Assembly: GCA_014871385.1 (NCBI GenBank)
Contig: CM026424.1
Location: 1,736,001 to 1,800,000, forward strand
Direction of reading: 5' to 3'
Length of the DNA: 64,000 bases
Source of the DNA: Ceratodon purpureus
Lineage: Eukaryota > Streptophyta > Bryopsida > Pseudoditrichales > Ditrichaceae
Under the pieces are notes generated by a model, which was given only the letters and a program-made list of their open reading frames with translations, searched no databases and was not told the origin of the DNA. Of the stretch, positions 21,574 to 33,476 are shown piece after piece (positions within the stretch are counted from its first letter, which is position 1; every line of letters begins with the position of its first letter). The position numbers were made by a program, and so were the translations under genes.

Positions 21574-23754
21574 AACACACACCCAACCTGCTCCTGTTTC
21601 TTACTCAAACAAGCTGCGAGATGCAATTATTAACCTCTATTTCGAAGTACCATGTCCAGACATTTACTCTTTTAATCTCATACTTTGAGAACCCAATAGA
21701 TGATGGAAATCTAAGAAGCAAGGAAAGCAAGGATTCAAGCTTGAATCCACTGACTGAAATATTAAGTGATATCCACATCCTCACAATGGTAGACGCGGAT
21801 CCAAGTTAGAAACGGTGCTGATCGTGACCTGATGATGTGTATATCAACGGAATATGTAATATCAATGATTGCAAGAAATTCAAATTTTACTTACCGCCAG
21901 TATCTTCAAATGGTAGCACAGAAGAGTAGGTGGTCTTCTGTGCCTGGATGAATCCAACACAAACAAGAAGCTCGTGAATTGATGTTGCTTCAAACCACAA
22001 CATATATAATACTCTTGCACGTTTTTTATACTAACCTTATCTCGGCCTCACCCGTCCCCATTAGTAGAGATTACCGAAAGGAACGTGGATGCCAACTTGC
22101 TCACTCGGCTGGTTGGCAGTAACACTTATTCAGATGGATTCGGACAAAAAATACGACGAGGGCAAGAAATCTCGAATTATGGAGACAAAGAAATGAAACT
22201 GCATATCTACCCAATCTGATTGTGATGCAAAAAGCTGTAATATTCTCAATTCACCTAACTTGCAAGTAGGCTCACTGCATTTCCCAGCAATCATCATTTG
22301 ACAGGCAATCTGGGTCGATACAAAACGTGAAGGCACATCGAATATATTCTGAAGAGCTCAATATCTCTGAAGATGTTATCCTGAAGAGGTAATTTGCAGT
22401 GTTGAGTTCTTCACATCTGACAGTTGTAAATAACTCAACACTGTAAATTACCTCTTCATTGACAGGATATTGTTGTATATCCATGAAAACTACATGGTCT
22501 AATGGTCCTTTGACTTAATGGTTTATCAAAAGACCAAGCAACATTCTATCAGGTTGAACATGAATCACCCTTTCTTACATATGACACGATGCAATGCCTA
22601 GGAAGTCAAGGATAGTTCCGGGTGTAATAGGCTTGTCTCCCTAGAATGTGGACAGTCCACTATCAAATTAATATACTTCTAAATCATGAGTGCTTTCGAA
22701 GACAGCGTAATGGTGACGACGTATCAACGATAAATTACTTATATTTTTCTCTCTCTACCAGATTGGGTGAGAGTCAATCTGTTTTATCAGATGATGGAAT
22801 CAGTCTAAATACTTCAGGGTTTCGACTGCTGATTTCGAATCAGTTTCCTATTACCATGTCGACATTTGAACAGATTACTGCCTTCATTAGAAAGACGAAG
22901 CTGTCAATCAAGAATGTTTTGCATCTAAGCCCCTCGTTACTGCCGGCAAATTTTGAAGTGAAGCGAATATAGAGCGATGGACTTGCTGAACAGAGAAATC
23001 TGACGAGCTCAGGCCATTATGTGATAAGTTCTCGTCGCTATATACATTTCAATCTCCTAGATCGCAATAGTTTGAAAAGGCACATTGGCTAAGCCACCCA
23101 TTAGAGACAACTACATTAACTGTAATCCAAAAAAAAATGTTTGACTACTCCATAACAGTAGCTGCAACGCTGTCTTTGATTGAGTAAAGCTCAAAACCGA
23201 TTATGCTTAACATCCAACCAGAGCTCATGACAATTGGACCCTGCAGGTGCTCTGAAGTAGATACTAAAAAAAAAGCATCGGAGTATGGTAAAACTATTAG
23301 CTAGTTACAGATGAACTGGGCATGCTTTGCAAAATTGGTAGAGAACCAAGGAACCGCTGTTGACAGTGTGAGACAATCCTGATGGGTGTCGAAGCAACTG
23401 CAAGCAGAAAACGTTCTATATCGTAAAGAAAGCACCAAGCCTAAAACCTTCCGCATATATACAGTACAACAGGACCGAAGCGCGTTTCAACCAACATGTG
23501 ATTAGTTTCGAAGCCGCAGTTGTGCGATGGGTGTAGCCAGGGTTCGGACTTGTGAACGGGACATGAAGCCACATTTCTCCGTCTCAACGTGTCCAATCAA
23601 ACCAGATAGCCCTGCCAACAGCCACATACTACTATGAGACTACTATTGGATACCACATGATCGCTCAACATTTTGATGGTTCCTAATTCCAATGTCATAC
23701 TAGGCGCAACTCCAACAGTGCCATGGCAACTTCGTGTGGAAATCGTTTCATGAG
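21574..23754. other. Intergenic DNA, no gene seen
   Basis: No supported gene. It contains the foldback at 22383-22457. Short open frames here show no domain. Confidence 0.45.
22383..22457. repeat. Foldback with 26-bp arms
   Basis: GAAGAGGTAATTTGCAGTGT and the next six bases (22383-22408) pair with 22432-22457 at 25 of 26 positions around a 23-base loop. TATCCTG lies outside the left arm, and its complement CAGGATA lies five bases outside the right arm, lengthening the stem with a bulge. The size suits a microRNA-like precursor or a small MITE remnant; no expression evidence is available. Confidence 0.6.
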
Positions 23755-24877
23755 CTAGACGTTAGATATTTCATGATCCAGAGACACAGAAAGCTTACAG
23801 GTAGCAGTGAAGCCGCATTTTTTGCATCTGAAATCTTTGGTTGAATGAGCGCCGGAGTTGAGGTGCTGATTCAAGCTAACCAGGCTGCCAAATTCTCTGC
23901 TGCAAAGATAGCATTCAAACGCACGTCCATTGTAGGATCTCGCAGTGGCCTCTATACGCCCAGCACTGCAAAAAACCCAGTTTATCATCAGCTCCATTGT
24001 CCATCAAAATATTCAAGATGAAGACAGGGCTAACAACTTCCAAGAGACATTTCTATCCCAAGTCTCTAAGACCTTGCCAACTCCGAATTTAAACCGGCAT
24101 GGGAGTGCGGCTTGCCTCGCATTATCATCCGAATAACCAAGTCGAGGCACTGTTAGTAGATTTGGGTTGCCCGATTGCAGTTCCCAATCCCGAACTTTCT
24201 TCACCCACTGCTGCTGTGTGAGTCCGAAACACTTCCCCAACTCCGCCTGAGAGAGTTACCATCCTCATCATCAGATGTCAAGTACGAAAATCTCTGACCT
24301 ACCTAGCCCTAATTATCACAAGTTAATTGCAACCAAAATGTTGTTAACTAAACATCTGATCGAGTCATTCGGAGAAACAAAGAACTCTGTCTACACAAGC
24401 CAATATCAAGATAAGCCCCGGTTTACCGATTCCCATTTCCAGATGCAACAACTCTTTCAACCTTGAATGAACACAACCATCCACACACAATGTCAGAGAA
24501 CATTGCACAGAGGCTCCATAAAGAAACACATGCCCTCGTGCACAAGAAGCAATAGCGTCACCAAGAAGGGTACGACGTCTTACATGTTTGGCCATAGCCG
24601 AGACCGATGGAAAGCCACGATCGCACCGAGGGCACCGGATGTCTCTCGGCCGGTGTGTCTCCTCGTGTCCTCGCAAAGCAGCTGGTGAGGAAAAGTGACG
24701 GTCGCAAGCCCCGCAGTAGTTATGATTTGAGGAAGCAAGAAAGTGCTGGCGTCGACTATGGTGGTCGCGGAACATTCGCTGGCAGGCATTGCAGGAAGGA
24801 TGCTCCTCCTCCTCGTGCTCCTCCAACTCATACTGATAGTCGGCAAAATAGCTGCAGAAATCGCACGAGTAGTACAT
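23755..24877 (-). CDS. C2H2 zinc-finger protein, three predicted exons, about 218 aa
   Basis: Exon 1 (24877-24584) starts at ATG and encodes four Cys2His2-like fingers in a row: CDFC...HEEEEH, CNAC...HFLASSNH, CGAC...HEETH and CPRC...AKH, ending at CAT|GTAAGA. Exon 2 (24246 to about 24095) follows CTCTCAG in phase 0 and encodes a finger-free linker (LTQQQWVKKVRDWE). Exon 3 (23965-23755) follows a TTTTTTGCAG acceptor and adds CYLC...HLNSGAH and a last CKKC...H motif. The exon 2 donor CCG|GTTTAA is weak but is the one I found that keeps frame with exon 3. Closely packed fingers with short linkers, some with long His-His spacing (ASSNH), suggest nucleic-acid binding, possibly RNA. It is not a plant EPF/QALGGH-type protein. 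I cannot name an ortholog. Confidence 0.65.
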
Positions 24878-25389
24878 CTTCGCCGACGCTGCTCCTTACC
24901 TGTGCACACCCAAGAAGCACCCACCACCACGCGAAGATCAGTGCACAAGGAACTCCACTCCCTTCCTTTCTACACTCAATCCTACTCCCATCATCTCACT
25001 CCAGACGCTCACGATCCAATTCCGATCCATCTCTCTCCGACGACAAAACCCAAACACCAGATGAAACAAACCTCCAGCCACTTCCCAATCATGAAAACAA
25101 ACTCAAAACAAACCCATCACAGATCAGACTCCGATACTGTCCTTCGTCCTCAAAGAGAACTTCACCTCGAAAACTCCACAACAGAAACAGAATTGAAAGA
25201 ACTCGCAAGACTCCGCAGCCAGCGAACAGTTGATCTTCACCTCGAGAACTCCAAGAAAGAAAGGGAACTGGAACGCAGGAAGGAGTCACAATTGAACTCA
25301 AGAGCAGTGACAGTGTTGAAGAGTTGCTACAATTCTCTCACATGGAAGAGGAAACACCTTGCGAATGCGCATGAAATGAGGGCATAGGA

Positions 25390-25431
<42 letters not shown>

Positions 25432-25799
25432 AGGAGGAGAGGTGCTGGATTTATGTATGCGTGTGGCATCGGTGGGCAGTTGGGTACATGATGGTGTGTC
25501 ATTAACAAGAGTGGAAGGATGCTATGAGTGTGGAGAGTGGAAATTGATGCGAAGAGAGCTTGGCGAGGAAGCTTGGCAAGTTGGCATCAACACAAGACAG
25601 TCTCTTGCAAAGAAGCATCTTTCATCAATCTTTGGCATCAATCTTTCAAATGCAAAGGCGGCGCTCTTGTACTGATTTTAGCGTTTGGATGGCGGCTGGT
25701 TCCATCCATTTGGTGTCAAGGGTTTAAGGATAGGGGCTACCGTACTTTAGGGGCAGCTACGTCGTTACCTCTTAGTGGAATAATTAATTAATTTCAAAT
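24878..25799. other. Upstream region of the zinc-finger gene
   Basis: From 24,900 to 25,380 the plus strand is rich in C and A, and it contains two imperfect copies of CTTCACCTCGARAACTCCA about 78 bases apart (near 25,150 and 25,230). It is likely promoter and 5' UTR of the minus-strand zinc-finger gene. No other gene is supported. Confidence 0.45.
25392..25430. repeat. (GT)n microsatellite
   Basis: About 19-20 uninterrupted GT units. Confidence 0.95.
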
Positions 25800-26174
25800 T
25801 TGGGTGTCCGGCAATAAAATAAAATAAATGATTTTTTTGAAATTTGACTTGTAAGAAAAAAAATAGCTTTAAGTTCAACTTTCATCCACAATTGGTGAAG
25901 TTCTTTTTGGATGTTTGTTATTTTAGTAGACTTCATGTAATCATTTTGAACATTTTTAATTTTTTTGATTTGAAGTTCTTGTATTGTGATTTTGAGACAT
26001 TTGATCATTATTTTATTTCATGATTTTCCGGCAAACATGCAACATGATTTTTTTTCTAATCTGACATTTATATTTGGAATTGTTCTTTGCCAAAGTTACG
26101 TCTAAGGTATGGTACTATGCATTTTCATGTCCTTTTCTTCAAACATAATTTTAGCTACAATGGCTACAAAATTT

Positions 26175-26267
26175 TTGGTTTTAGAACAATAGGTTTTTAC
26201 AAACTTTGGTTTTAGAACAATAGGTTTCTACAAACTTTGGTTTTAGAACAATAGGTTTTTACATATT
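26175..26267. repeat. 31-bp tandem repeat, three units
   Basis: Three head-to-tail copies of TTTGGTTTTAGAACAATAGG followed by TTTYTACAAAC, nearly identical. They abut the left arm of the inverted repeat at 26263-26425. Confidence 0.85.
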
Positions 26268-26425
26268 TCACCCTCCATGGAAAAACCAAATTGGTTTAAA
26301 ATATAATTTGGGGTGCATTTGCTGAATCGCTCAGAGATTGAGTTTGACAATATTGCTAGATTTTTGATGATAGGGTCCCAAAATTCTATTTTAACCAATT
26401 TGGTTTTTCATGGAGGGTGAGATAT
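26263..26425. mobile_element. Small inverted-repeat element
   Basis: The block around CACCCTCCATGG and AAACCAAATTGGTT at 26263-26302 recurs inverted at 26386-26425, with one or two single-base gaps. Arms of about 40 bases around an 84-base centre fit a small MITE. Target duplication not settled. Confidence 0.5.
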
Positions 26426-27178
26426 GTTGCTTGAATTTTTTTCATCTTTTTCATCTTTTGCCTGTTAATTCTTTATTGCATTGTCAAAAAAGTTGCCATT
26501 TGACTAATCAAGGTAGCAAATTTCTCTTGGATAGCATTCATCCAATCTCCAAAAAATATTATTAAATTATATGATTTGTTAACTTTATGCACATGTGAAA
26601 CTCATAGAAAGTAAATCATAAGTGAATTTCCTTTGCTTAATTTTGTGTTGAAGTGATTTTAAAAAAAATCTAAGATATTTTAGTTCAAAGAGTGCTCATA
26701 AAAATCAACTCATATTATTCAGCAATAATAAAATGTAAGAAATTCATCACAATTGAAGTGCTACATTTCAATCCATCACAATAAATTTTACTCATAGAAT
26801 TTCAATTTCTCCTTATTGTTATATTTAATTTGAAATTCCAAAAATTCCAAAAATATTGGTGATAGCAATTATAGATCTAACCGTATAAATGTAATCTAAA
26901 TTTTACAATCTACAACTACAGTTCCAATACCAGTCTATAGTTTTCCCTTATATTTATATTATATAATAAGTCTTTGCAATTATAATTCAAATTTGGAAAA
27001 GATTAGGTTTCTAATTGGAGATTACGAGCATGACCACTGATTTTCCTTGACGGGGACCAGAAGCCAGAGGCTTTGGAGTGCCCAAGGCTGATCACCGGGA
27101 GGCCATAACAAACACACTTTCCTTGCAGTTTCTTCTTTCCTTCCTCAATTCCCCACTACTTCCTCCATTACCACTCAA

Positions 27179-27205
27179 CCCCCCCCCCCCCCCCCCCCCC
27201 CCCCC
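27179..27205. repeat. Homopolymer run of about 27 C
   Basis: Uninterrupted C run. Its exact length is unreliable with any sequencing method. Confidence 0.9.
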
Positions 27206-27269
27206 TTTTATTAGCGCTCACAAAAACTCTGAACATTTGTTTTTCATACTCTTGCAATGATTTTTGAGG

Positions 27270-27690
27270 TTCATTTTTAGGGGGCTTTCGAGAAGTTTAT
27301 TAATTTCTTTTTATTGTTCTTTAAGAAGAAGGTGGTTTAGGGGGGTGAGATTTACGAAGTTTATGTGAGACTTTAGGGAGTTTTAGGAGAGGTTCAGGGG
27401 TGTTTTAAAAGTGGTTTTACAGAGGTTTTAGGGAGGGTGTTTTAAATAGAATTAAGAGGTATTGAGGGAGTTTTTGGAGGTTGTGGAGACATTTTAGAGA
27501 GATTATTAGGAGGTTTGGGGAGGGGGCAAGTTATAAGTAGGCTTTTGGGTTGACATTTAAGAAGTTGGAGAGAGTTTTAGGGGAATTTAAAGGAGGTTGT
27601 AGAGAATTTATCTTTAGGTTTTTGGAAGGTTTTGGAGGAGTTTTTAGAAATTTTTGGAGGTTGATTGTGAGGACTCATGAGGGTTCCGTA
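27270..27690 (+). repeat. G/T-rich, C-poor stretch with TTTAGGG-like motifs
   Basis: About 420 bases almost lacking C on the plus strand, with at least four exact TTTAGGG (plant telomere unit) and many GGAGG, TTTTAGG and GGGG variants. It may be a degenerate interstitial telomere-like tract or a simple purine-skewed repeat. Runs of three to six G at short spacing could form G-quadruplexes. Confidence 0.5.
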
Positions 27691-28499
27691 AGGTTTGAGG
27701 AAGTTAACCCCTAAATGCCTAAGCCTATTACCGCAGAAATAGACTTTGACTTTGGTTGCTTTATTTTGACACTATAAATAATGTAAAATATGAATTTTAA
27801 ATTTTCCTTAGCTAGATACACATGTTATCTACAAGAAATAATTTTATCGAAATTAATGGTTTCATTATGTAATTAATATAAATTTTCAAATAAAAACAAA
27901 CAAACAAAATTCATAACAAATATAGGTTATACTAAAAAATTACAAAATATTTACCATAGATGTATATGACAATTTAAAACCTTATACTAGTTACCGTGCT
28001 CAAAAAATATGTTATGATTAGAAAATATGATGAAAAAACCTGAAACCGTGGAAAATCAAGTAGTAGTCACGGTTATTCCCCTTCATCTTGTATCAGCTAT
28101 AAATCACTCAATTTAAGGTATTTTTTAAAGTTTTAAATTGGATTGGAAAAAAGATTTGTCAAGTTACATTTCATCAATTTAACTCAACCGTAAAAAAGAT
28201 CATCCTAATAGTCAAAATTGTGTTTCAGCAATATGTATCAAGGAATTTTTAAATACTTAGACAGTATTGATCTTTTGGACTTTAAGGAGGCACCAAAATT
28301 CATGAAATTATCATTTCAAGAATTTATTAATGAAATTTGATAGGTTTCTCACAATTTTACATCATGAAAAAAAAATGGATGAAAAATTGTCATTTAAATG
28401 ACAGTTATGGAACTTGGAAAAATAAGATCGACCATTTTTTGGTCGTTTAGGCGTTTAGGGGTTAAAAGAGGAATTGATGGGGGGTTTTGGAAGTTATTG

Positions 28500-28950
28500 G
28501 GAGGGGTTTTTTTGGAAATCAACGGCATCGCATGTAACATGACATTTGAGGTAAATGGCCAGAAGTACAACCACTACAATCTATTGGCTGACAATATTTA
28601 CCCACAGTGGAGTTGCTTTGTCCAAAGCATTCATCATCATGAAGATGAGAAGATGAAGTTTTTGCAAAGATGTAGGAATCTTGCAGGAAGGATGTGGAGA
28701 GGTGCTTCGGGATTCTTCAAATGAGTTCGCCATTATCCGCAATCCCTGCTTGTAGTGGAGGATGGAAGAAATTGCAAACATCATATTTGCATGTTGCATT
28801 TTGCACAACATGATATTGGATGATGAGAGTACTTTACAGAGCGTGGAAAATGTCCTTTGGGGTGCATTTGAAGCGAATGTGTCAATGGAGAGAAGCCTGA
28901 TTTTTGAGGAGTTGACAGATGTCACAAAAAAAGTTAGACAATGAGGATTT
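28500..28950 (+). pseudogene. Broken PIF/Harbinger transposase (HARBI1-like, DDE_4 C-terminal part)
   Basis: Recognisable pieces in order: FEVNGQKYNHYNLLADNIYP, then WSCFVQSI (Harbinger transposases have NG..Y..GYYLADGIYP.W..FV..I), then in another frame RKDVERCFGILQ, then in a third EFAIIRNP and, past a stop, MEEIANIIFACCILHNMILD. The last is the conserved HNMI.ED region that carries the final acidic residue of the triad. At least two frame changes and one stop break the gene, and the N-terminal catalytic part is not seen upstream. It is a dead fragment. Confidence 0.75.
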
Positions 28951-31005
28951 GCACTTTGTGACTTTGGGGTGAGAAAAGACCTCATTGAGCACCTCTGGGC
29001 TTTGAAGGGCCAGAACATGTATGGTTGAATTTTATTATGAGTGAAATTGGCCATGTAGCCTCACTTTATCTTTGTAAGTTTTTAACATCCCTTGTAACAA
29101 TGAACAAATAAGCCAACCTTGAATTTACTAGGTCCCTTCATTCCACCTTAGCTTCCATTTTGTAAAAAATCATTTTAAAATTATGAAATATAGATGCGTG
29201 CTATAAAGCTAAATCGAAGCATTTAAAGATACGGTTTATTGGATTTTTGTTGGCATAACTATACCACCTTGCTTTGTTTAGTTCTTTTATTTAATTTTTA
29301 TATAGTTGGATTCTACATAGTTCTTTTCCTTTGAATTTAATTTCACATATCAAACGTACAGACTTTAAGAAAAACAAGAATAAAAAAAGTACAAAAGAAG
29401 AAAAAAATGTAAAAGAGTATAAATAAATAAGAGAATTTAGCTTTATAAATTGTATCCATTCATAACACAATGCATATGGAGTCCAACTATATTTTTAAAT
29501 TACTTTTTCAAAGTTGAGCATTAGGATTGAATCATTGAATGCTTTCTATTCTTAATTGACTATTATATAACATTTTAATTTTCTAATTTTAATTTTATTT
29601 AGACTATGTTCTTAAGTAGTAAATGCGCATTAGGCATATTCAAGTGGTGAATTTCCTTTCTCAAATAATTCAAGTTTTGGAGGAAATCGGCAACAAATCT
29701 TTGAGGAGAATAATTAATATTCATTGGTAACAAACAACCTATTGGTATTGAATGGACTTGATATCATTCAAAAGAACATTTTGAATACTAAAAATATAAA
29801 TTTTGATCAAGTTATTTTAGCATGTGTGGCCAACATGTAGAAAGGAAGCTACTATGTAGAAAGACTTCAATGGAGGCCAACCATTATAAGGAAACATTTC
29901 CATATGAAACAAAACCTAATCCAATCGTCTTGAGTGTTTTTCTATCATTCTTTATATTTGGACTTGTTATTTTTTTCCAAACATTGTTTCTAACCTTTTA
30001 TTATATAGAAAATTTAATTTTAATTTGTTAATCTTTTGTAATCTCATTTATTTCAATTGATAGCACATGGTTATATATTCTAACATCATGTTATTAAAAA
30101 GAATTAACATAATTTATTAGTATTTAGGTTTTTTATAATTTTTGAGATGAAGTATTCTATTGTCTTCAACACAGTTACATTAGTAACAAAATAGTGCATT
30201 GTTCATATAACTCACATTTACATTGTAAATATTATTTTTAAAAATTCAAGAACGTAAACTAAGTTCAAATTCACTTATTAATATGCATAATCGCATCCTC
30301 TAAAGTTATAGAATATTGTCTTAAAATGATTTGATTGTGTTAAAAATTGTTAAGGATATGGAATGCAATCCCTTTTTGTTTCAAGTTGCAAGAGACCTTT
30401 AAGTATGTTTATTTGATTTTGGCATTTTTTGAATTTTCCTTTCATTCATCTTTATTGTTTCAAATTATGAGTAAAAGTTTGAGTTGGTTTTGATGAGTTT
30501 GGTCAATCTAGGCATTTGTAAAATATCATTGATGAGTTACAGTATGACTCTGTTTGTAGACTTAGAAGTGCCAATTTGTTATGTACCAAATTGTTTTGTG
30601 CCAAATTGTTTTGTGTAAATTTTTTATTATCAATTATGAGATTGGTCACATTGCCATATACGTTGATTCTCTAATTCTACAACATCATCATTATCTTTTA
30701 ACCCAATTTAGGAATATTACTACCACTAACTATGCCATTCACCCAGCCATGCGTGGATCCTTCCAAATTCCAGGGTGTTCATGAATACTCACCAGGATCT
30801 ATAAAAAGAAGAAGAAGAATACAAAAGCGTATCAAAACTTGATGACGATGACAAAAAATGTGGATCCAAAAAGAGGCCAAAGAAAAACATCACAAAACTC
30901 GACAAACAATAAGACGAGTACACAAGAACTGCAAAATATGAAGATGACCATTTAAAGGATAAACAAGAAAAGAAAACCAAGAGATGGTGCAAAATTCACT
31001 CACTC
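28951..31005. other. AT-rich, gene-poor DNA
   Basis: About 2 kb of high A+T with no supported gene or repeat. Confidence 0.5.
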
Positions 31006-31008
31006 TAA

Positions 31009-31629
31009 GGGCCGAATTACACCTAGGGGCCGGGCCAAGTTTTCTTGGAGCCAATTGCTTGAAATTTCAGCCCGTTTTTGGATTGGGGCCGGCCTCAAGT
31101 CCCCATCATAATAAGATTAGAACGAGGGCCGATTTTCCCTTATGTAATGGTCTTCGGGCCAAGAAGCCGGGCCAACCCAATAAATCTAGAAAAACAATGA
31201 ATTATTAATGGTGGACATGGAGGAGCAAAGACGAATGAGGTGGATGAGATTAACATGGGCTTGGTTTCTAGGCGGGAACTGCCTGGTCACTTTCTTGTTG
31301 GTTACTTTTTGTTTTAAACCCGATGGGGAATTGAAGGATGAGATTAGCATGGGCATCTTCTTTGTAGACAAGAGGTGGTGGGCTCAATTCCCCACGGCTC
31401 TGGGATTCATTGCAATTGGTTGAGGACAAAGGATTTTTAATTGTGAAATACTTTTTTAATTAAAATCTGACATTGGTCCCTAGGCCATAAAAAAATTCTG
31501 CCACCAAATTGGCCCGAAGACTAGGTGTAAGGGGGTTTGGGCTGATTTTGGGCTCTCGGCCAATCACGATTGAGGATTTCAGCCCTCAAAGGGGCTGAAT
31601 TGGCCCGGCCTCTAGGTGTAATTCGGCCC
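31009..31629. mobile_element. PIF/Harbinger (Tourist-like) MITE, 621 bp
   Basis: The ends are inverted repeats beginning GGGCCGAATTACACCTAG and continuing through GGCCGGGCCAA, about 30 bases with one mismatch. TAA flanks both sides (31006-31008 and 31630-31632), the three-base target duplication of PIF/Harbinger elements. The interior repeats GGCCGG- and GGGCC-like motifs but has no transposase. A diverged Harbinger transposase relic lies 2 kb to the left; a functional link is only a possibility. Confidence 0.85.
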
Positions 31630-31632
31630 TAA

Positions 31633-33476
31633 GTTGCTGTCACGTCAAGCAAAATTCGCTCACTCCAAGGTATCCCTCTCTCCAAACTGCCGTCCAAGGC
31701 AGCTCATTTGGAGTGACGGGCGGTCCGGCATGATTTTAGGATTGGCAGGACCCTAATGGCAACTTTGCTAAGACAGATCCAGCCACTTCGTTGGCGTGAA
31801 CGTTGCCGGTAACGGTGCACATGGTCTAGAAAAAAGTGACAATCTGAGGTCGGATCTACCTCAACTATATCAATCCGTGCGACACAAAGTATAAGCTTAT
31901 AAAACAAATCAAGATAATTTATTTCCCGACGAATATAGTTTAAGAAGTCGAATAAGAAAAACTAGTCGAAAGTACAGTTGAGATGACCAAGTACCGCATC
32001 ATGTGTCGTGCTATGTCGGCCGCAGGAGATTCGTAGACAAAGCGCCGCATCGTCTCATGCCGTCTCCAAAGAAACTGATCATCATGGAAGCGTCCTGGCT
32101 GCCACCAACATATTCCGCACGCAAATGTACCAAGCTCAGTTCCGATTGCCAGTATTACCCTACCAGTTGAACATGATTTTTCACAACTTATATATGAACT
32201 GTGAACACGATCAGAAGCATACGACGAACCCATATGACCTGATGTTAGATATGAGCTACTAGAACGAGTGCTTCAGTTTGTTCCTTGACCGAATCCCCGT
32301 CTGAGGATCTGAAACTACCATGACAATCACATAGACATTATTCAAGGAACCTTAGAATAATTACCTCGCCAGGTTTTACATGTTTTTACATGTTCATCAC
32401 ATAGTACACCTGCAATGGAAGAACAACGGTCAGATGCAATACGTTGGTAACAAAGTTGATTTGAAGCCTAATTAGTTCAGTCATAATTGAGGAAACAAGT
32501 GTTTTTGTACCCATTGTATTCCTCCATACTCAGTGAAATCTCACAACAAACGCGTCCATGAACACAGTGACTCTGATGAAACAGTAATTTCACCCAAAGT
32601 ATCACTGGCGCTCTGCATTGCGAGGATCATACGTCCGTTGTCGGCCGTGACGGTAGCCGACGGAGTTGACCGCGTGATGCTGAAGTTCCTGCTTGAACTG
32701 TACTTGTGCAGACAAAATATATTATTATAATAAAACTGACAAGTTTGGAGTTGACTCTCCATTGGATTCCTTCCACTTGCTCGGTCTGTAGACGTTCTCT
32801 TCGTTAACTGGCATCCAGAGACCACGCGCAGTGACCCGCAGCCTGGTTTCGCACAAACACGGTACGTGGTACCGTTGTTGGTTGGTGGTTCCTCTTACTT
32901 CTAGTACTTCTTGGTGCTGGATGCGAGCTCCTGTCGAGATCTCAGTTTGTAGGTCGATCGAGTAGCGGACGCTTCACAATCAAGGTTTGTCTGATCAGTC
33001 CATGTCCTTGCTTATAATTATTGACGGATATTTCGCTACCTCCACGCAGGCATCTGTTCTGCTTAATGCTTAATGTCACCACTGTTGGAAACCGGGGGTA
33101 GAGCAATGTCATGTGGCACATTAGTGTATTGTGTGACTTTAGCCCAGACTTGCCAGAACTGCAGTTGAAAAGGTGTGCCTCAAGTTTGTGATTTAGTTCT
33201 CGTGAGGACGTCGGAGGGTTTGGTGGCTCTGCAGCAAGAAGGGAGTCCAGCAGGAATTCCTTTGTTTCTGATATGTGTGAATACTAGGGGAAAATGAGCT
33301 TAGTTTTATTGGTTTGGTGTTTTGTTATATTATCTTGGTATTTCCTTAACAACGGTTCTTTCATCTTATCTTTTAAAGGTACTGCAGAAGGAGAACTAAC
33401 TAGCACTTGAGGATTCTGCTTGATCTTCCGTTTTCTTACACAGCCTCGGAACCTGTGGGTGGCGATAGGTTGCTTC
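31633..33476. other. Intergenic DNA and probable upstream region of the hydrolase gene
   Basis: No supported coding gene. Around 32,840-33,000 the GC content rises and a GT donor-like site follows a short GC-rich stretch (AATCAAG|GTTTGT), suitable for a 5' UTR exon of the downstream hydrolase gene. Confidence 0.4.

Larger units (their letters stand above)
25800..28490. other. AT-rich, gene-poor DNA with several repeats
   Basis: No gene seen. It holds a 31-bp tandem repeat, an inverted repeat, a run of 27 C and a G-rich stretch, each listed separately. Confidence 0.5.

Noticed and set aside
24607-25387. Plus-strand frames opposite and upstream of the zinc-finger gene, up to 214 residues
   Set aside because: They overlap the finger exon in antisense. 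The apparent LHLENS repeat comes from an imperfect 78-base DNA repeat, and no family is recognised.
26175-26267. CRISPR-like repeat array
   Set aside because: Units are directly adjacent without spacers, in plant nuclear DNA.
32533-32825. Overlapping frames on both strands
   Set aside because: No domain on either strand and no exon partner.
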